A DNA stretch of 64,000 nt, taken from contig NC_091117.1 in assembly GCF_040183065.1 (NCBI RefSeq), positions 104,380,501 to 104,444,500 of the forward strand. Direction: 5' to 3'. This document shows, piece by piece, positions 10,923 through 22,834 of the stretch. The DNA comes from Periplaneta americana (lineage: Eukaryota; Arthropoda; Insecta; Blattodea; Blattidae). Within the stretch, counting starts at the first letter, position 1. Every line of letters starts with the position of its first letter. Position numbers and translations under genes: made by a program. The notes beneath the pieces were generated by a model. It was not told the origin of the DNA. It did no database searches and saw nothing but the letters and a program-made list of their open reading frames with translations.

Positions 10923-13900
10923 ATGGCAACCAACAATATGAAGCATAGAAACCGTCGTTCTAGGGACGACGTCCTCAAAATAGCACAATGGAATTGTGGA
11001 GGACTAACACAAAGTAAAAGAACAGAGTTTCTTAAAATACTCGATACTAACAAGGTTGATGTATTTTTCCTGATTGAAGCAAATAAAAGACAAGAAGATA
11101 TGACTAAGTTCTCCTTCCCCGGCTATTCAACTTATCTCCTTGAAAAACAAAGACGTAACGCCAGTGGGATAATAGTAGGTGCCAAGAATATCTTACCCTC
11201 AACCTTTAACATTGTCAAGGAAATGGGAAATACAGAAGATAAAACAGAATTAGTAAAACTACAGGTATGAAAGGCAAACAACCACTTTAACAACTATGGA
11301 ATTTACAATCCTCCAACAAACAAACCTAATTTTGATATAATCAATGTCAGCAGGAAATCTGTCTTAATTGGTGACTTCAATGCCCCTTGCACACAGTGGG
11401 GATACGCAAACACAACTGCTCCTGGACAAGTAGTTAAAGACTTCCTATGTTCTACAAATATGCAACTAGTGTATAAGGCTCCTGACCCTCCAACTTATCT
11501 ACATTACAACGGTAGTGGCACAATCCCAGATCTGGTTATTGTATCATCTGATATTCACGGAGTATTTACAAGGAAGGTTATTGAAGATCCTGGAAGTGGA
11601 CATCGTATCGTGATGGGAACAATACACATTCCCAAACGCAACATACCACGAAATACTACAAAACCGTCATGGAATTTTAAGAAAGCCAATTGGAAATCTT
11701 ACACCGAAACATTAGAGGGCCTCCTGGATAAAAATAAAATAAACATTGAGGAACACCCTGATAGAATATACAAACAGTTCTCCTCAGCCATACTAAACAC
11801 AGCAAAAACATTCATTCCTCTTGGTAGACAGAATAACTATAAATGTTTCTAGAATCAAGGTCTAGCAAACTTGAAGAATGAAAGAGAGAACCTTAGAAGA
11901 AAGGCAGAAGAAACGAAGAATACAGAATATGTTCAAAAATGGAGACAAGCTCCTGCAAGAACGAAATGCGCAATATTAGACGCCAAACGTATTTGTTTTA
12001 ACAATTTCATCTCCAACCTTGATTACAGAATAGACGGTCCAAAAGCATGCTACTTCATCGGTAAACTAGAAAATAAACTAAATTTACCCAAAAAAGAACC
12101 CATTATATTTGAAAGCACTTCACTTCATGCAGATGAAGAGATTGCCAATGCTTTTGCATCTCATTATTCTCAATCACAGAAGTAAAATAGCCACATTAGA
12201 AAAAACGACCGCAAAATCAAACGGCAACTTAAGGACTATGTGAGAGGAATACCCAGCCAAGACGACAAGGATGAAGATAGAGTCTTCTCTGAATATTTCA
12301 CTCTTTGTGAGCTTAATACTGTAATTGACAGTCTCAAAACCAAAAAATCCCCGGGACCTGATCAAATTTTTGCTGAATTTCTTCAGCATCTGGGTCCTAA
12401 TGCTAGAGCCTCCATTTTGTGCATATATAATAAGATCTGGTCTACTTCTGTACCCTCACAGTGGAAGAAAGCTATAATTATACCTGTGCTTAAGAAGAAT
12501 AAACAGGCTAAGGATCCCTCCAACTATAGACCAATTGCACTTGCAGACATCCCGGCAAAAGTGGTGGAAAAAGTTATAGTCAACAGAATAAATTGGTTTC
12601 TTGAAACAAATAACATAATCCATCCTGCACAAGCCGGTTTCCGATCTCATCGCTCAACCGAACAACAGATAACCATACTAAGTCAACAGCTTAAGGATAA
12701 CCTAGATAAGGGCTTGATTACAACAAACTGTAGTGTGCATTGATTTCAAAGCCGCTTATGATTCAATCTGGAAATCAAACATACTACTGAAACTAACGAA
12801 TTATGGAGTAAAAGGAAAGATGCTGAACTGGCTCAAAAGTTTCCTAGGACAACGGTATTGTCAAATCCGTTATGGTTCTACCTGTTCAAAATATAAACAA
12901 CTCCAGACAGGGCTATCTCAAGGAGCTGTTACTAGTTGCTCTCTTTTCAACTTGTACTTCAATGACCTTATACCCACTCTGACGAAAAATGAAAATGTCA
13001 AAACTCTCCTATATGCTGATGATCTTGTTATATGGAGTGCAGCACCAAAAATGGAAGCAAACGGACAATCGAAAACTCACTTAATAATACTATGAATGTC
13101 CTAAGTGACTGGTGTATAAAAATTCTATGTCTGTTAACATATCAAAATGTGCTTCCCAAAGTTTCTCACTCTGCCATAATTAATTGACGCCAAAAATCTA
13201 AATCATGCAACAGAATTCAAATATTTAGGCTTTACATTTGACAGTAAATTAACATGGAGTAGCCATATACATGATGTAACTGAAAGGACCGAAAGAAAAC
13301 TCAATATCATAAAGCGATTGGCAGGAAGTAAATGGGGCTGTAGTACACAAACGTTGAATACAACCTACAAATTGTACGTCAAACCAATTATGAAATATAG
13401 CTGTGGAACCCTTATTACAGCAAACCAACAAAGGATTCAAAAACTAGAACGTGTACAGAATCAAGCTCTCAGGCTAATCACTGGTGGTGTCAAAACTACT
13501 CCTATAAACGCTATGCTGTTACTCACAAACAACCAGGATATGAAGACTGATACTGTCCATGAAAAACTAATCCGCCTACCCGGTGTTGACTACCCCAGCA
13601 ATATGCAAGGACCACGAAGATTAAAGACACAAGAGGGATTCCTACAGGAAGTTATGAAGGAAAAGGAAAAACTAGATATATCCTTTAAGCCATGCCCATT
13701 ATTGCTCCCAGAAAATCCATTAGAACAGGGTGATATAGACTACACTCTTGACCTAACTCAGGACTGTAACAAATATGATACTCCTCGAGACATTCTGAGA
13801 GCCATCGCCACAGAAACTATTCTGACGAGGTATCCAGAAGAAACAATGCTACACATATATACAGACGGGTCACAGATAGAAAGAGATGGTACTGCTTGAG

Positions 13901-14135
13901 GTGGCATATATTGTAGGCTCTTCTCAACATATCTATCTCTGAGCAGAAACAACATTGCTTTTGATGGAGAAGTGAGAGCCGTAAAAACTGCTCTCACACA
14001 ATTATTGCCTCGGTTATCAACATTTTCAAATGCTGTAATTCTGTGACACTCCCAAGCTGCAATAACCGCCATCACCAACAACTCCAACTCTCCACCTTGT
14101 CCTGATATACACGAATGCAGGACAATAATTGAATC
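10923..14135 (+). pseudogene. non-LTR polyprotein: endonuclease, reverse transcriptase, start of RNase H
   Basis: The endonuclease starts near KIAQWNCGGL (catalytic Asn), continues with FFLIEAN (Glu), then after a frameshift IGDFNAPCTQWGY (GDFN motif), PDLVIVSSDI and SGHRIV. A stop at 11850 replaces an expected Trp. The reverse transcriptase shows SNYRPIALADIPAKVVEKVI, HPAQAGFRSHRSTEQQ, IDFKAAYDSI, GLSQGAVTSCSLFNLYFNDL and the catalytic LLYADDLVIW. Frameshifts fall near 12725 and 13095. The thumb/connection reads EFKYLGFTFDSKLTWSSHI. RNase H begins HIYTDGSQIE and includes EVRA; a TGA near 13897 and a TGA where SDSQAA is expected (14042) break it. The copy is dead by multiple lesions, but all catalytic motifs of RT are readable. 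Confidence 0.88.
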
Positions 14136-14666
14136 GGTGAGTGGAAAAGGGGTAACATTCCAAAAAATGCGAAAATAAACTGAGATAGCAGAATTGTTCA
14201 TATATCATAGTCCTACCTATTGAGCAGGAAATGAGTAATATTCCTATCATCCTAATGCCAATAGCTTGGACCCGTGTTTGGAGTTGAGTAGAAGAACGGT
14301 AACATTCCTGGAATGTTACTTTTATTCCACTCAATAGTGGAACACAATTGTGTTAGTTTTCATATGGTATGTTTGGAGCGTGGCATACACTGTAATAATC
14401 GTTTCGTTTCTTAACTGTTTTAATACTTTGTTATTACAGATGTTCCAGGTTATGTTTGATCAGACGTGTTCTGTCTGAAAGATTTGGAAAATAGTTTTTG
14501 AAGTTAGTGTCTTTGAGTAAAAAACAATAATGTGAGAAGAGGAAGATAATGAGCCAAGAAGAAAGAAAGGAAATGTGAACAAGAATGCACATACAAAAGA
14601 AATGGAGAAAATATCTAGGAGTAGGGGAGAAGAGTTTGCAACTTACAAAGGTGTATTAGTCGAGAC

Positions 14667-14710
<44 letters not shown>

Positions 14711-16125
14711 GGGCAAAGACTGTAACTGTCGAAAAAAGGTGTACAAATACGTTTTCAAATGTGGAAAAAGAAACAATCATAAAAACAGTGTTCAATGGTC
14801 GGCCAAAAAATGAAAAAGATGTTTATTTGATGAGCTTCATAAGTAGGCAAGAAGTGGCTAGGCATCGGCCAGTGAATGGAAACGCAAAAGAAAACACGTC
14901 ATCCTTTACCTTTTATGTAATGAAAGGTAATATCCGAGTTCAGGTGTACCGAAAAGCTCTTATAAGTCTACATGCTAGTTCAAATAACGCAGTGAGTCGA
15001 CTAACTACTCTTATAGAGTCCAAGAGAACACCAGAAGATGGTCGAGGAAAGCATGTAAATAGAGGAAATATTTTACCAGTCTTTGTAAATGCTCAAATTC
15101 ATGTGCATATTGCATCTTTTCCAACACACACATCTCACTATAGGTCTAACCCTAGAACGTACCTAGATGTAGAGTTATCTGTGACCAAATGCATCAGTTA
15201 TTTTTAGAAAAACATCCACAGTGTAAAGATGTAGTGAAATATGAATATTATTTTCGATACTTCCACGAAAAGTTTGCCTACAGATTTGGACGACCACAGG
15301 TAGATGTTTGTTCTACCTGCGAGGAGTTGAATACTAAAATAAAATCAACAACTCTAAATGAAGCTGCAAGGCATTCTGCTGAAGTTGAGCTTGTAGTACA
15401 TAAGCGGCGGGCCAAAAAATTTTATAATACACTTCAGAGTGTGACAGAGTTAGCAAAAATGATCCAAAAGTTAGTGATATCGTTTTTGATTTAATGAAAA
15501 ATTTGCCCCTGCCTTTGTTACCAGTTCAAGAAATGTTTTATTTGAGAAAACTTTGGTATTATGTGTTCAACGTCCATGACCTGAAAACTGGACAATCTGT
15601 CTCTTATAACTACCCAGAAGGACAAGCCAAGAAAGGACCCAATGAGGTGTGTACATTTTTGCTCAATTTCATTGAAACCTTCGTCCCACTGGAAGTCGAG
15701 ATTCTTCATGTCTCTTGTGATGCATGTAGCGGGCAGAACCGCAATCACACAATGTGCAGGCTGTTGCTTTCTCTTACAAAGAAATTCACCAATATTACCC
15801 TGGAAGAGGACACAGCTTCATGCCTTGTGACAGGACTTTTGGCACCAAGGAAAGTGCCATTTACTATAAGTAAATATAGACACAACATCTTCAAACAAGT
15901 GGAAAAAGGTTTTGTCTTTTGTTCTGAGTTTACAGACAGTTTTGCTGCATACAAATTAAGCTGAATAAGGGGAATGACGCACCAGTTCCAGATGTACTCG
16001 TACAGGCATACATCAACAAAGTTGCAATAAAGAAAAAGAAGACTGAAGATGTAGGAAAAATACTGCAGTACATTCCACAAGAATATCTTTCCTTCTATGA
16101 AGAACGACTAACTTGGCCTACTGAT

Positions 16126-18046
16126 CACAGTCTAAGACATACAGTCATGCAACTCATACGTATAAAATATGCCAACATTTGACAGCTGGCGCGACAGTAG
16201 CCCTCTAGCGGCAGGCAAGTTAAAAGTGTGCACACGACATATGATAACATATCAGAAAACGGGTTTTGCGTAATTTGTTTTATATTTTTATGCTATACAG
16301 TAAGTGTATATGATTCTTATTAATTTTAATTTAGAATCCTAGAAGAATTTCACACGCAGTTAATCTACAAGTTTCAGAAGCTGAGAATAAACGTAATTCT
16401 TTCTGCTCCTTACAACTGAATCATGGAACTGTTCACGTATCATGGTTTGAAATAATATAATTGTTCGTACGTGGATGGTTAATTAAATTCATTCCTGAAT
16501 ATATTTATGAATCATTGGAACTCTATATTTCCTGTGAGAAGAGTCAAAATTAGTAGCTTCAAAATTGTAGGTTACATTGCGTGGTGAATTCCTCTCCCTA
16601 TTTCCTGAGAAATTAACTATTTTCCATACCGCAAATTGGGGTAAACTCGGCCGCTGAGGTAAACTTGAAAATAAAAAAGGGGAAGATTTAAACCTTAATG
16701 TGACAGACATTGATTTATGAAGTTTATTATTTTTCATTTCTTAAGAACCGGTATTTCCTTTATTATTTTGAGTGACAAATAGTGCTGATATTATGGTTTA
16801 AATGTTTATGGCAAGTTTAGCGCATTTTACATTACATTTCCAGTTTTCACATATAATGCCTAATTTTAACTTATCCTACCTATATAATACGTAATTTACA
16901 TGCCCTTACTTTTAATATAACGTAGGTGAAAACAAATAAATGAACACACAATTTTGTTGAAAAAATTGTGACTTCAATTAACTCAGAAAATGTAGGCCTA
17001 ATTTTATTTTCAGAGCAGAAGTAGTGTAAGTCAAAATGGGTAATGAGGGTTAAAGTAAACATTCTTTAAAATACAGCGCAAAGTAGCAGTTAATATTGAA
17101 TTTATTTAAACTATTAGTAGTCAGTGAATAGCACGAAGGATATATTAATTGCTACTTTGCGCTGTATTTTACAGAATATTTACTTTAAATCTCATTACCT
17201 AATTTTGACTTACACCACTTCTGCTCTGAACAGCTCAAATAATCACTGGGAATGTAAAATCAACACCAATAGCAGTCATACAAATTATTACAGAAAAGAT
17301 TGCTTTTTATATTAAATTTAAAAAGGCTCTTGAGAACTTAATACGTCTGCCACATGAACCTACACCAACACATCAGAAATCTACCGACACAGTCTGGATT
17401 TATTCAAGAAGTGAATATTTTGCAAAAGGATTACAATACTCCATGAATTCTTGAAAAATTAAAACCATGATCCCTACTTGAATGCAATATAACGTTCAAC
17501 TTTTGAAAAATATATAGAAAAAAACACGAATACAAAAAGTATGGAATTACTTGCATTAAAAACTGTAGATACATTATCCAAAATCGGAATGGTTACACAT
17601 TTACACATATGATTTCTACAAAAAAATAATATACTGTAACAGGTATTTACTTTGTTTTTATTTAAACTCTCCTTCCTGACATACAAATAGGTAACTGATA
17701 AGTAATAATAATGCTTTATAGAACACAATACGTAGGCTACCTACAACGTGGATTATTGGTTATGACTGAGTTATGATTTTCTCATGGTCTTTAGGGAATC
17801 TGAAGAACGACAAATTCGGAGATTTAAACTTGTTGTTACTGCAATTTTCGTCATTGCACACATTGCCTTTATTCCGATGCATGATTAAAACGTTATTATA
17901 ACATCTCGCATCCCTTTAAAGCACGTGCTGGCTGAACGAGACTATGGCCAGTGCCTTGCCTGCCGCTTGGGCGCTAGACACTAGCGACACTGCGAATGTT
18001 GGCAGAAAAAGTGTTAAAGTTTCGTGACTGTATGTCTTAGACTGTG
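16126..18046 (-). mobile_element. P-like (THAP) element, copy 1, nested in the transposase gene
   Basis: TIRs start CACAGTCTAAGACATACAGT, identical at both ends over 20 bases, and a weaker ~100-bp inverted match includes GCGGCAGGCAAG. A perfect 8-bp TSD, ctactgat, flanks it (16118-16125, 18047-18054). An internal imperfect palindrome is centred near 17120, with arms about 17000-17095 and 17145-17232. A THAP-domain start is encoded on the minus strand (17882-17760), which together with the 8-bp TSD points to the P superfamily. No GTPase/RNase-H-like transposase core is recognisable, so it is non-autonomous. A second, inverted copy is at 30369-32293. Confidence 0.85.
17760..17882 (-). pseudogene. 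THAP-domain N-terminal fragment (P-like transposase exon 1)
   Basis: The frame starts MHRNKGNVCNDENCSN, continues KSPNLSFFRFPKD and ends after TQS at a TAA. The C-x4-C pair and the FFRFPKD motif match the first half of a THAP zinc-finger DNA-binding domain. The W...C-x2-H second half would need a spliced exon I cannot find. Copy 2 has SYFRFPKDQEK at the same place. Confidence 0.7.
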
Positions 18047-18072
18047 CTACTGATGATGCCGAAGAAGATGCA

Positions 18073-18109
<37 letters not shown>

Positions 18110-18451
18110 TGTCAATGTATATGTATTCAAATTGTATGTTTTTTCAAGAAATTTAGTGAAATTGCGTTACGCTATAAAGAAAACTTACTAAGTGTTCAAA
18201 ATATTTCTGTTCATTTTAACCAATATTACATTTGACTGGAAAAAGGGTAACATTCCCAACTCTAAACAATCAAATCTAAAAAACCAATGTGTATATTAAC
18301 AAACAAATATAAAGGCTGAGATACTTGTCACTAGTAGTAAATGTGACCCATTGTAAGTTTTTTTTATTAAAGTAAAAATAAAGTCACAAAACAGTTTTCT
18401 TTCATTTTCTCGAAAGCATGATTTTGGAATGTTACTCCTTTTCCACTCACC

Positions 18452-18949
18452 GATTCAATTAGGAACCTTACTGAGCAAAACAAAAAAGTGGTCCTGCAGT
18501 GGATACCATCCCTTTGTGGTATCTCTGGGAATGAAATAGCTGATTCTCTTGCAAAAAAAAAGGCACTAAAATCCTGCTCTATGTTTGTGAAGTACCCTAC
18601 AGTCGAGCATCAACTATCATACTACAGAAGGTAAAGGAAACTTACAAAAAATCTCTGCAAGATAACATAAGAACCTCTGAATGGAAAGACATTATCACTT
18701 CGGTACCAGATTGGCCAAGGAGAGAAGCAGTTGCCAAATTCCGATTAGCAACTGGACATGATTGCTTGGGTAAACATCTATGGTTTACTCCAGAATCCTA
18801 ACTGCCCACTCTGCAACCAGAACATCGTAATGGACTCAGACCATCTAATGGATTGTCCCAATCTGTCCTCCACAACACTAGTAGAGAAGTATTGGGAAGC
18901 AAGAGAGAAGATGATGGTCATCCAAATTCCATCATTCTTGCTGAGATGA
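18452..18949 (+). pseudogene. non-LTR polyprotein, end of RNase H and zinc knuckle
   Basis: This continues the frame cut at 14135: IRNLTEQNKKVVLQWIPSLC then GNEIADSLAKK. The usual His of the PSHCG motif is Leu here. Beyond it lie a C-terminal region with frameshifts (near 18755) and a zinc-knuckle-like C-x2-C...H...C sequence (CPLCNQNIVMDSDHLMDCPN). The short 3' UTR ends in the A/T-rich tail near 19078. Confidence 0.8.
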
Positions 18950-19170
18950 ACTATTTTTGTACTCTTCTCACTGTTTATTTGTATATTTGTTTACTTATCT
19001 CACACTATTGCATGTTGCCATTATCACGGCTAAAGATAAACTCTACAGCCCTGCATTAAATAAATAAATAAAATAAATATTGTTTAATATATTGTACAGT
19101 TAAATGACAATGGAGCTTTGCTTTTTTCTTTATTGTTTTTAAAAAAGAAACCATTTATTATGTCGATCAC

Positions 19171-20264
19171 AAGGCAGTTCAAGAATTTTTTTGTGCACAT
19201 GATAAAGGAATTGAAGAATATATAATTTGCCTAATGACAGTAGGTGGCTGTAATAATTATTGTATGACACATGTACTTCATATAAACAAAAGATTATAAA
19301 GCTTTTGAAACAAGAAATAACAGCAGAGAAATTACTGACGCGCAAGGTGTGTCGAATACACCACTGCACTTGACTAAGCAAAACAACTACGTTACCCCTC
19401 GCCTGCCAATCAAACGAATGTGGGATGAGTAGGAACGTTCCCTCCCTACTTTGCTGATAGTCCCCATAGCTGGATTAGTGGGATCTCATATCTTTGAACG
19501 GCAATGTACAGTACAACTACGCTGCGTGCACTGCCGCATCCGCTCTATATCTGCAGGTGCAAGATAAAATATAACTAGTCTTTGGATAAAATATAGGCCT
19601 ATACACCAATCATTTCGAACTGGCCGAGTTATAACGTTGAAGCACGCTTTTCCTTTCGGACAAGAGGCACAGAGAAATAGTTAGAGCCAAGCTTGGAACT
19701 GTGGCGGATCGTGCATTATTATCAGAGCTATTAGTTCTGGTTGAATGTATAATAGTGTATGCAGTGTAGAGAATAAGTAATAGACAGAAAGGAAAGTAGA
19801 TGTCGTTTCCTTTGATCATTATGAAGTCAATACGCAGCGCCGGCCGCCGTGTTTGAAACTAAATAAACGAATCGAAATCTGTTTTACGTCAAGGAAGCAT
19901 TATGCAAAAAAGTTTTCTTTAAATAATTTTAAATTAATATAATTCTCAAATCCAACTTACGGTTCCCGTTAAATTCCATAGGTTGGTGTCTTACTATGTC
20001 TGTAATAAAACAAGACACTAGCAAAAAGAAATTCTGAATGCAAAAATTGGTAAATAGACAAGAAATAGTAAAAGAGGCTATACAGTTAATTTATTTTGTT
20101 TACCCAACACACAGAAGAATAAACAAGGTTGAGGGTGATACAAAAATACAAATAACAATCATGATTCAATATAAATTAATTAGGCTACTATACATAATAA
20201 TAATAATAATGCAAAGAAATACAAAAATGAAATAGTATTAGGTACTAAATTAGACTTGCTATAC
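19171..20264. other. no gene recognised
   Basis: AT-rich sequence with a more GC-rich patch at about 19380-19560. I found no TIR pair, tRNA or protein motif; the short reading frames look random. Confidence 0.5.
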
Positions 20265-20462
20265 ATAGGGCTTTGACGTTTTGTCAGCCCATTTGAGTTA
20301 TGTGGATATAAACGAAAAAAAATTGAGTCGGTGTCTGGTATAGTTCCTGGGTAGCTCAGTCGGTAGAGCGTTGTGCGCTCAGTCAAAGGTCCTGAGTTAG
20401 ATACTCGGCCTCAGAACAATTTTTCCCTTGAAATTAATCAAGTCAGCTTCACAGGGAGCCAG
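20265..20462 (+). repeat. diverged copy of the tRNA-containing SINE-like repeat
   Basis: Positions 20345-20416 fold like a tRNA, with an A-box-like TAGCTCAGTCGG and a decayed B-box. The copy shares about 70 bp upstream (TTGTCAGCCCA...) and about 45 bp downstream (ACAATTTTTCCC...) with the two copies at 59369-59923. The shared 5' flank shows that the tRNA part is internal to a longer repeat. Confidence 0.7.
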
Positions 20463-21128
20463 ATTCGCATACTGCCGTATTTCTGTCATTTGTTTTAATC
20501 ACGTTGTTGAAGATAATTATAGTGCATAAAGTTATAAACATTAGGACTTAAAAAAATCGTTAGGGCCACAGTTTTGAGTTCTTTTATGTATCGAATTCCT
20601 TTCTTGCTACAATCCCGTAAATCCATTTGAATTTTCACAATGTGTGCTAAATCTGTGTGGTACCGTAGTGAAAAACTTATCATTATCACGTAAATTTTTT
20701 AATTGATTGCTATTTCCACCAACAAGATGAGAATCACGACTGTTTTCTCTACAGATGAAAACGAGAATACTTTACTTTGTAAATGCCGGGTTTTCCTTGA
20801 AGTAATTTTAATTTTCTTCTTCATTTTCTTTCCTGGGATTGTGAGCTGATAAATCAACTTCACTTACAAAAGAAATAGTTATTTACGAACAATGCAGAAA
20901 TGTCAGGGTTGATGTAATTATTTGCATTTTCATTTACTATATTTTCAACCTAGAAAACAAGACAAAATTATTTAAAGACATATAGTTCTACTATGTAGGT
21001 TATATCAGATGATTTTCTACATAAGTAAAATATGCCTACTCACTAAATAAACTGCATTTAGCTTGGGCTGATATAAAGGGTTTTTAATAAAAGACCCAGC
21101 CGCCCAGGACTATAGTTTAGTCCAGTGC
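20463..21128. other. no gene recognised
   Basis: AT-rich, with no recognisable coding, RNA or element ends. Confidence 0.5.
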
Positions 21129-21695
21129 ACAGTGGGCCAGAATTCAGATCTAGCAGAAAAATATTGAATTTTTTAATGTTTTAAATAACGTTTTTTCGCT
21201 ATATAGTCTCGAAGTACTAAAACTGATCTTCACAAATCTGTATGCCATCACTTTATACCGAGCGAAATGCCAACAAGGCTGGCTGCTAAAAGTCGCTAAG
21301 TGTAAGAACCCGAGCGCCGAGCTCCAGACGGTTTATGGCGGGAGTGATGTGAGGGTGATCTGTGTGTTGTTGATGTGGAGAAAAGTGGCTTTCTGTGATG
21401 GAAGTTTTAACAGAAGGTTCGTACTTCTTATTTCCATTATTCATACTTTAATTGTATACGTTAAATATTACTATGGATGCGTTAAACATAGCTTCAAAAT
21501 ATTGCTGAATTATGTCTTTACTTCATTTTAATTTAGAGATATAAAAAATGTTACACCAGGTGTAACCTTAAAATATACATCAGATTATAAAGCAATCCTT
21601 ACAGTTTATTACAAAAGTTAAGATATGCTTGCGTTTGCTTGCTTTTTTATATTTGAGTTTTTATTTCAGGGGTAGATCCTCATATCCAGTCCACT

Positions 21696-22834
21696 GTGAC
21701 TCGAATGGACTTATACGAGATGTTGATTACTAAAAAAGGGTCTACTCAAACTCTGACTGATTTTGTAGTGACAAAATTAGAAATACAACATTGTTCCAAG
21801 GATATTATACGATGTGTCGAAAAAGTTGTGCGCACATTTAGAAGTAATTTAGAAAAACGCTCGAAACAGTGCTCCAGGAAAAAGAACAGGTTTTTGCGTA
21901 AAGATTCGGAATGGTTAGTGAAATCAATGGACCACGGACCTCCTCCTCTTTTCCCTCTAGTTTTCCCACTTGCCTGGCCGATTACTCCAGACTCTTTCTT
22001 CTCTCCATTAATAAATTATCGTCAATATTTTAGTAAAACTTGAAACTTTAACAGGGGAATTAAATACACTGTAAATTTACAGGGCTAACGGCTTCAAAGC
22101 TGGGTACCTGGTTCAATTAAAGTGCACTGGTACAAAACTTAACATAGAGGCGTGAGGTAATTACTCTGCTTACCATTAAAATTTCACTTTAATTCATGTG
22201 TCCCCAATAAAAAAAAAGGATATCAAATTTTCCGAAAGAGTTCTACAATATATAAAAACTCGCCAAACATCCAAGGATTTAATTCCATCCGTTTCAGGAG
22301 TAGGTAGATCTCAAAAATTGTTTGAAGAAAGTGGACGAAGAGAAGAATTAAACATGTAGGCTACGGTCTTTGAAAGATCAGTGTTCTTAAAGTGAATTAA
22401 TTCTAGCTACTCAATTGTCTTTGCAAGTTTCAGGGAAAAGAGATGAAACATACGGTCTGCAACAAATCACACAAATTACTCCAAACAGAGCATCAAATTA
22501 TAAGATAGCCTATAATACTATCTCCAACTTTACCAAGACCATATACACCAAAGAAAGCGTTAGAGTTTTTAATAGATAACGTCACCGAACGTAAATACAA
22601 TGCGCAGTGTTACCTATAGGTATAGGCCTACCCAAGAAACTAGACATTACAACATTAGAAAGTACTGTAAAAATTATTCAAGAAAGTTTTCACGAATTCA
22701 AACAATGTAACTTCTGGTTATATCATATCAAGTATTTATCCGTTTTAAAAAATAAGAAGAATTCCTTTCCCGCTGAAATGCGACAAATGTTGAAGGAACT
22801 CATACTTACAGTACAAGTGAAGACGTGCGTGTGA
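21696..22834 (+). pseudogene. degraded transposase N-terminal region, possibly Transib-like
   Basis: The first frame (21696-22043) reads MTRMDLYEMLITKKGSTQTL...FVVTKLEIQH...CVEKVVRTFRSN...KDSEWL. Further pieces in shifting frames are GRSQKLFEESGRR (about 22300), ILATQLSLQVSGKRDETYGL (about 22400) and PYTPKKALEFLIDNVTERKY (about 22547). The order 'GR.. F.E.S.R', 'A.QLSL..SGK', 'T..EAL.FLIDN' matches the N-terminal half of a large arthropod transposon family that I believe is Transib, though I cannot confirm it here. The catalytic half is absent. Many stops. Confidence 0.45.

Larger units (their letters stand above)
14575..18156 (+). pseudogene. DDE-like transposase with DACSGQNRN motif, frameshifted and split by a P-like element
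   Basis: The reading frame starts at 14575, contains a 42-A tract (14668-14709, poly-Lys) and shifts near 15189, 15455 and 15960. In order: a basic N-terminus; MSFISRQEVARHRP; HQLFLEKHPQCKDVVKYEYY; a Cys cluster RPQVDVCSTCEELN; NVHDLKTGQSVSYNYPEGQA; EILHVSCDACSGQNRNHTMC, probably including a catalytic Asp; then LVQAYINKV...YIPQEYLSFYEERLTWPTD. At that point the P-like element (16126-18046) interrupts it. The frame resumes at 18055 with DAEEDA, 12 GAT codons and a stop at 18154-18156. I recognise this protein type from arthropod genomes, but not its superfamily name. Exact excision of the P-like element would rejoin this part of the frame, so it was probably already frameshifted or decayed later. 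Confidence 0.7.
14136..18451 (+). mobile_element. DNA transposon of unresolved superfamily inside the LINE RNase H
   Basis: The TIR GGTGAGTGGAAAAGGGGTAA (left) matches the reverse complement of the right end with one mismatch over ~30 bp. The motif GGAATGTTAC/GTAACATTCC recurs internally near both ends (about 14310 and 18248). The flanks are gaatc (14131-14135) and gattc (18452-18456), compatible with a 5-bp TSD with one mismatch. Removing the element and one flank copy restores the LINE frame (IIESIRNLTEQ), which supports these limits. A 2-bp TSD is an alternative reading. It carries one transposase gene and a later P-like insertion. Confidence 0.8.
10641..19077 (+). mobile_element. non-LTR retrotransposon (APE endonuclease + RT + RNase H), interrupted
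   Basis: The coding order is apurinic-type endonuclease (10923-11680), reverse transcriptase (12240-13120), connection region (13200-13700), RNase H (13850-14130 and 18452-18560) and a CCHC-type zinc knuckle (about 18793-18850), ending in a (TAAA/AATA)n tail at about 19055-19078. RNase H plus APE puts it in the I/Jockey-like group; the clade is not resolvable by eye. A 4.3 kb DNA transposon sits inside the RNase H region. The 5' boundary is approximate, and no ORF1 is visible, so the copy may be 5'-truncated. Confidence 0.85.

Noticed and set aside
13758..14334. Minus-strand frames of 102-147 residues over the LINE RNase H region.
   Set aside because: Antisense to a clearly recognised RNase H; no motifs of their own.
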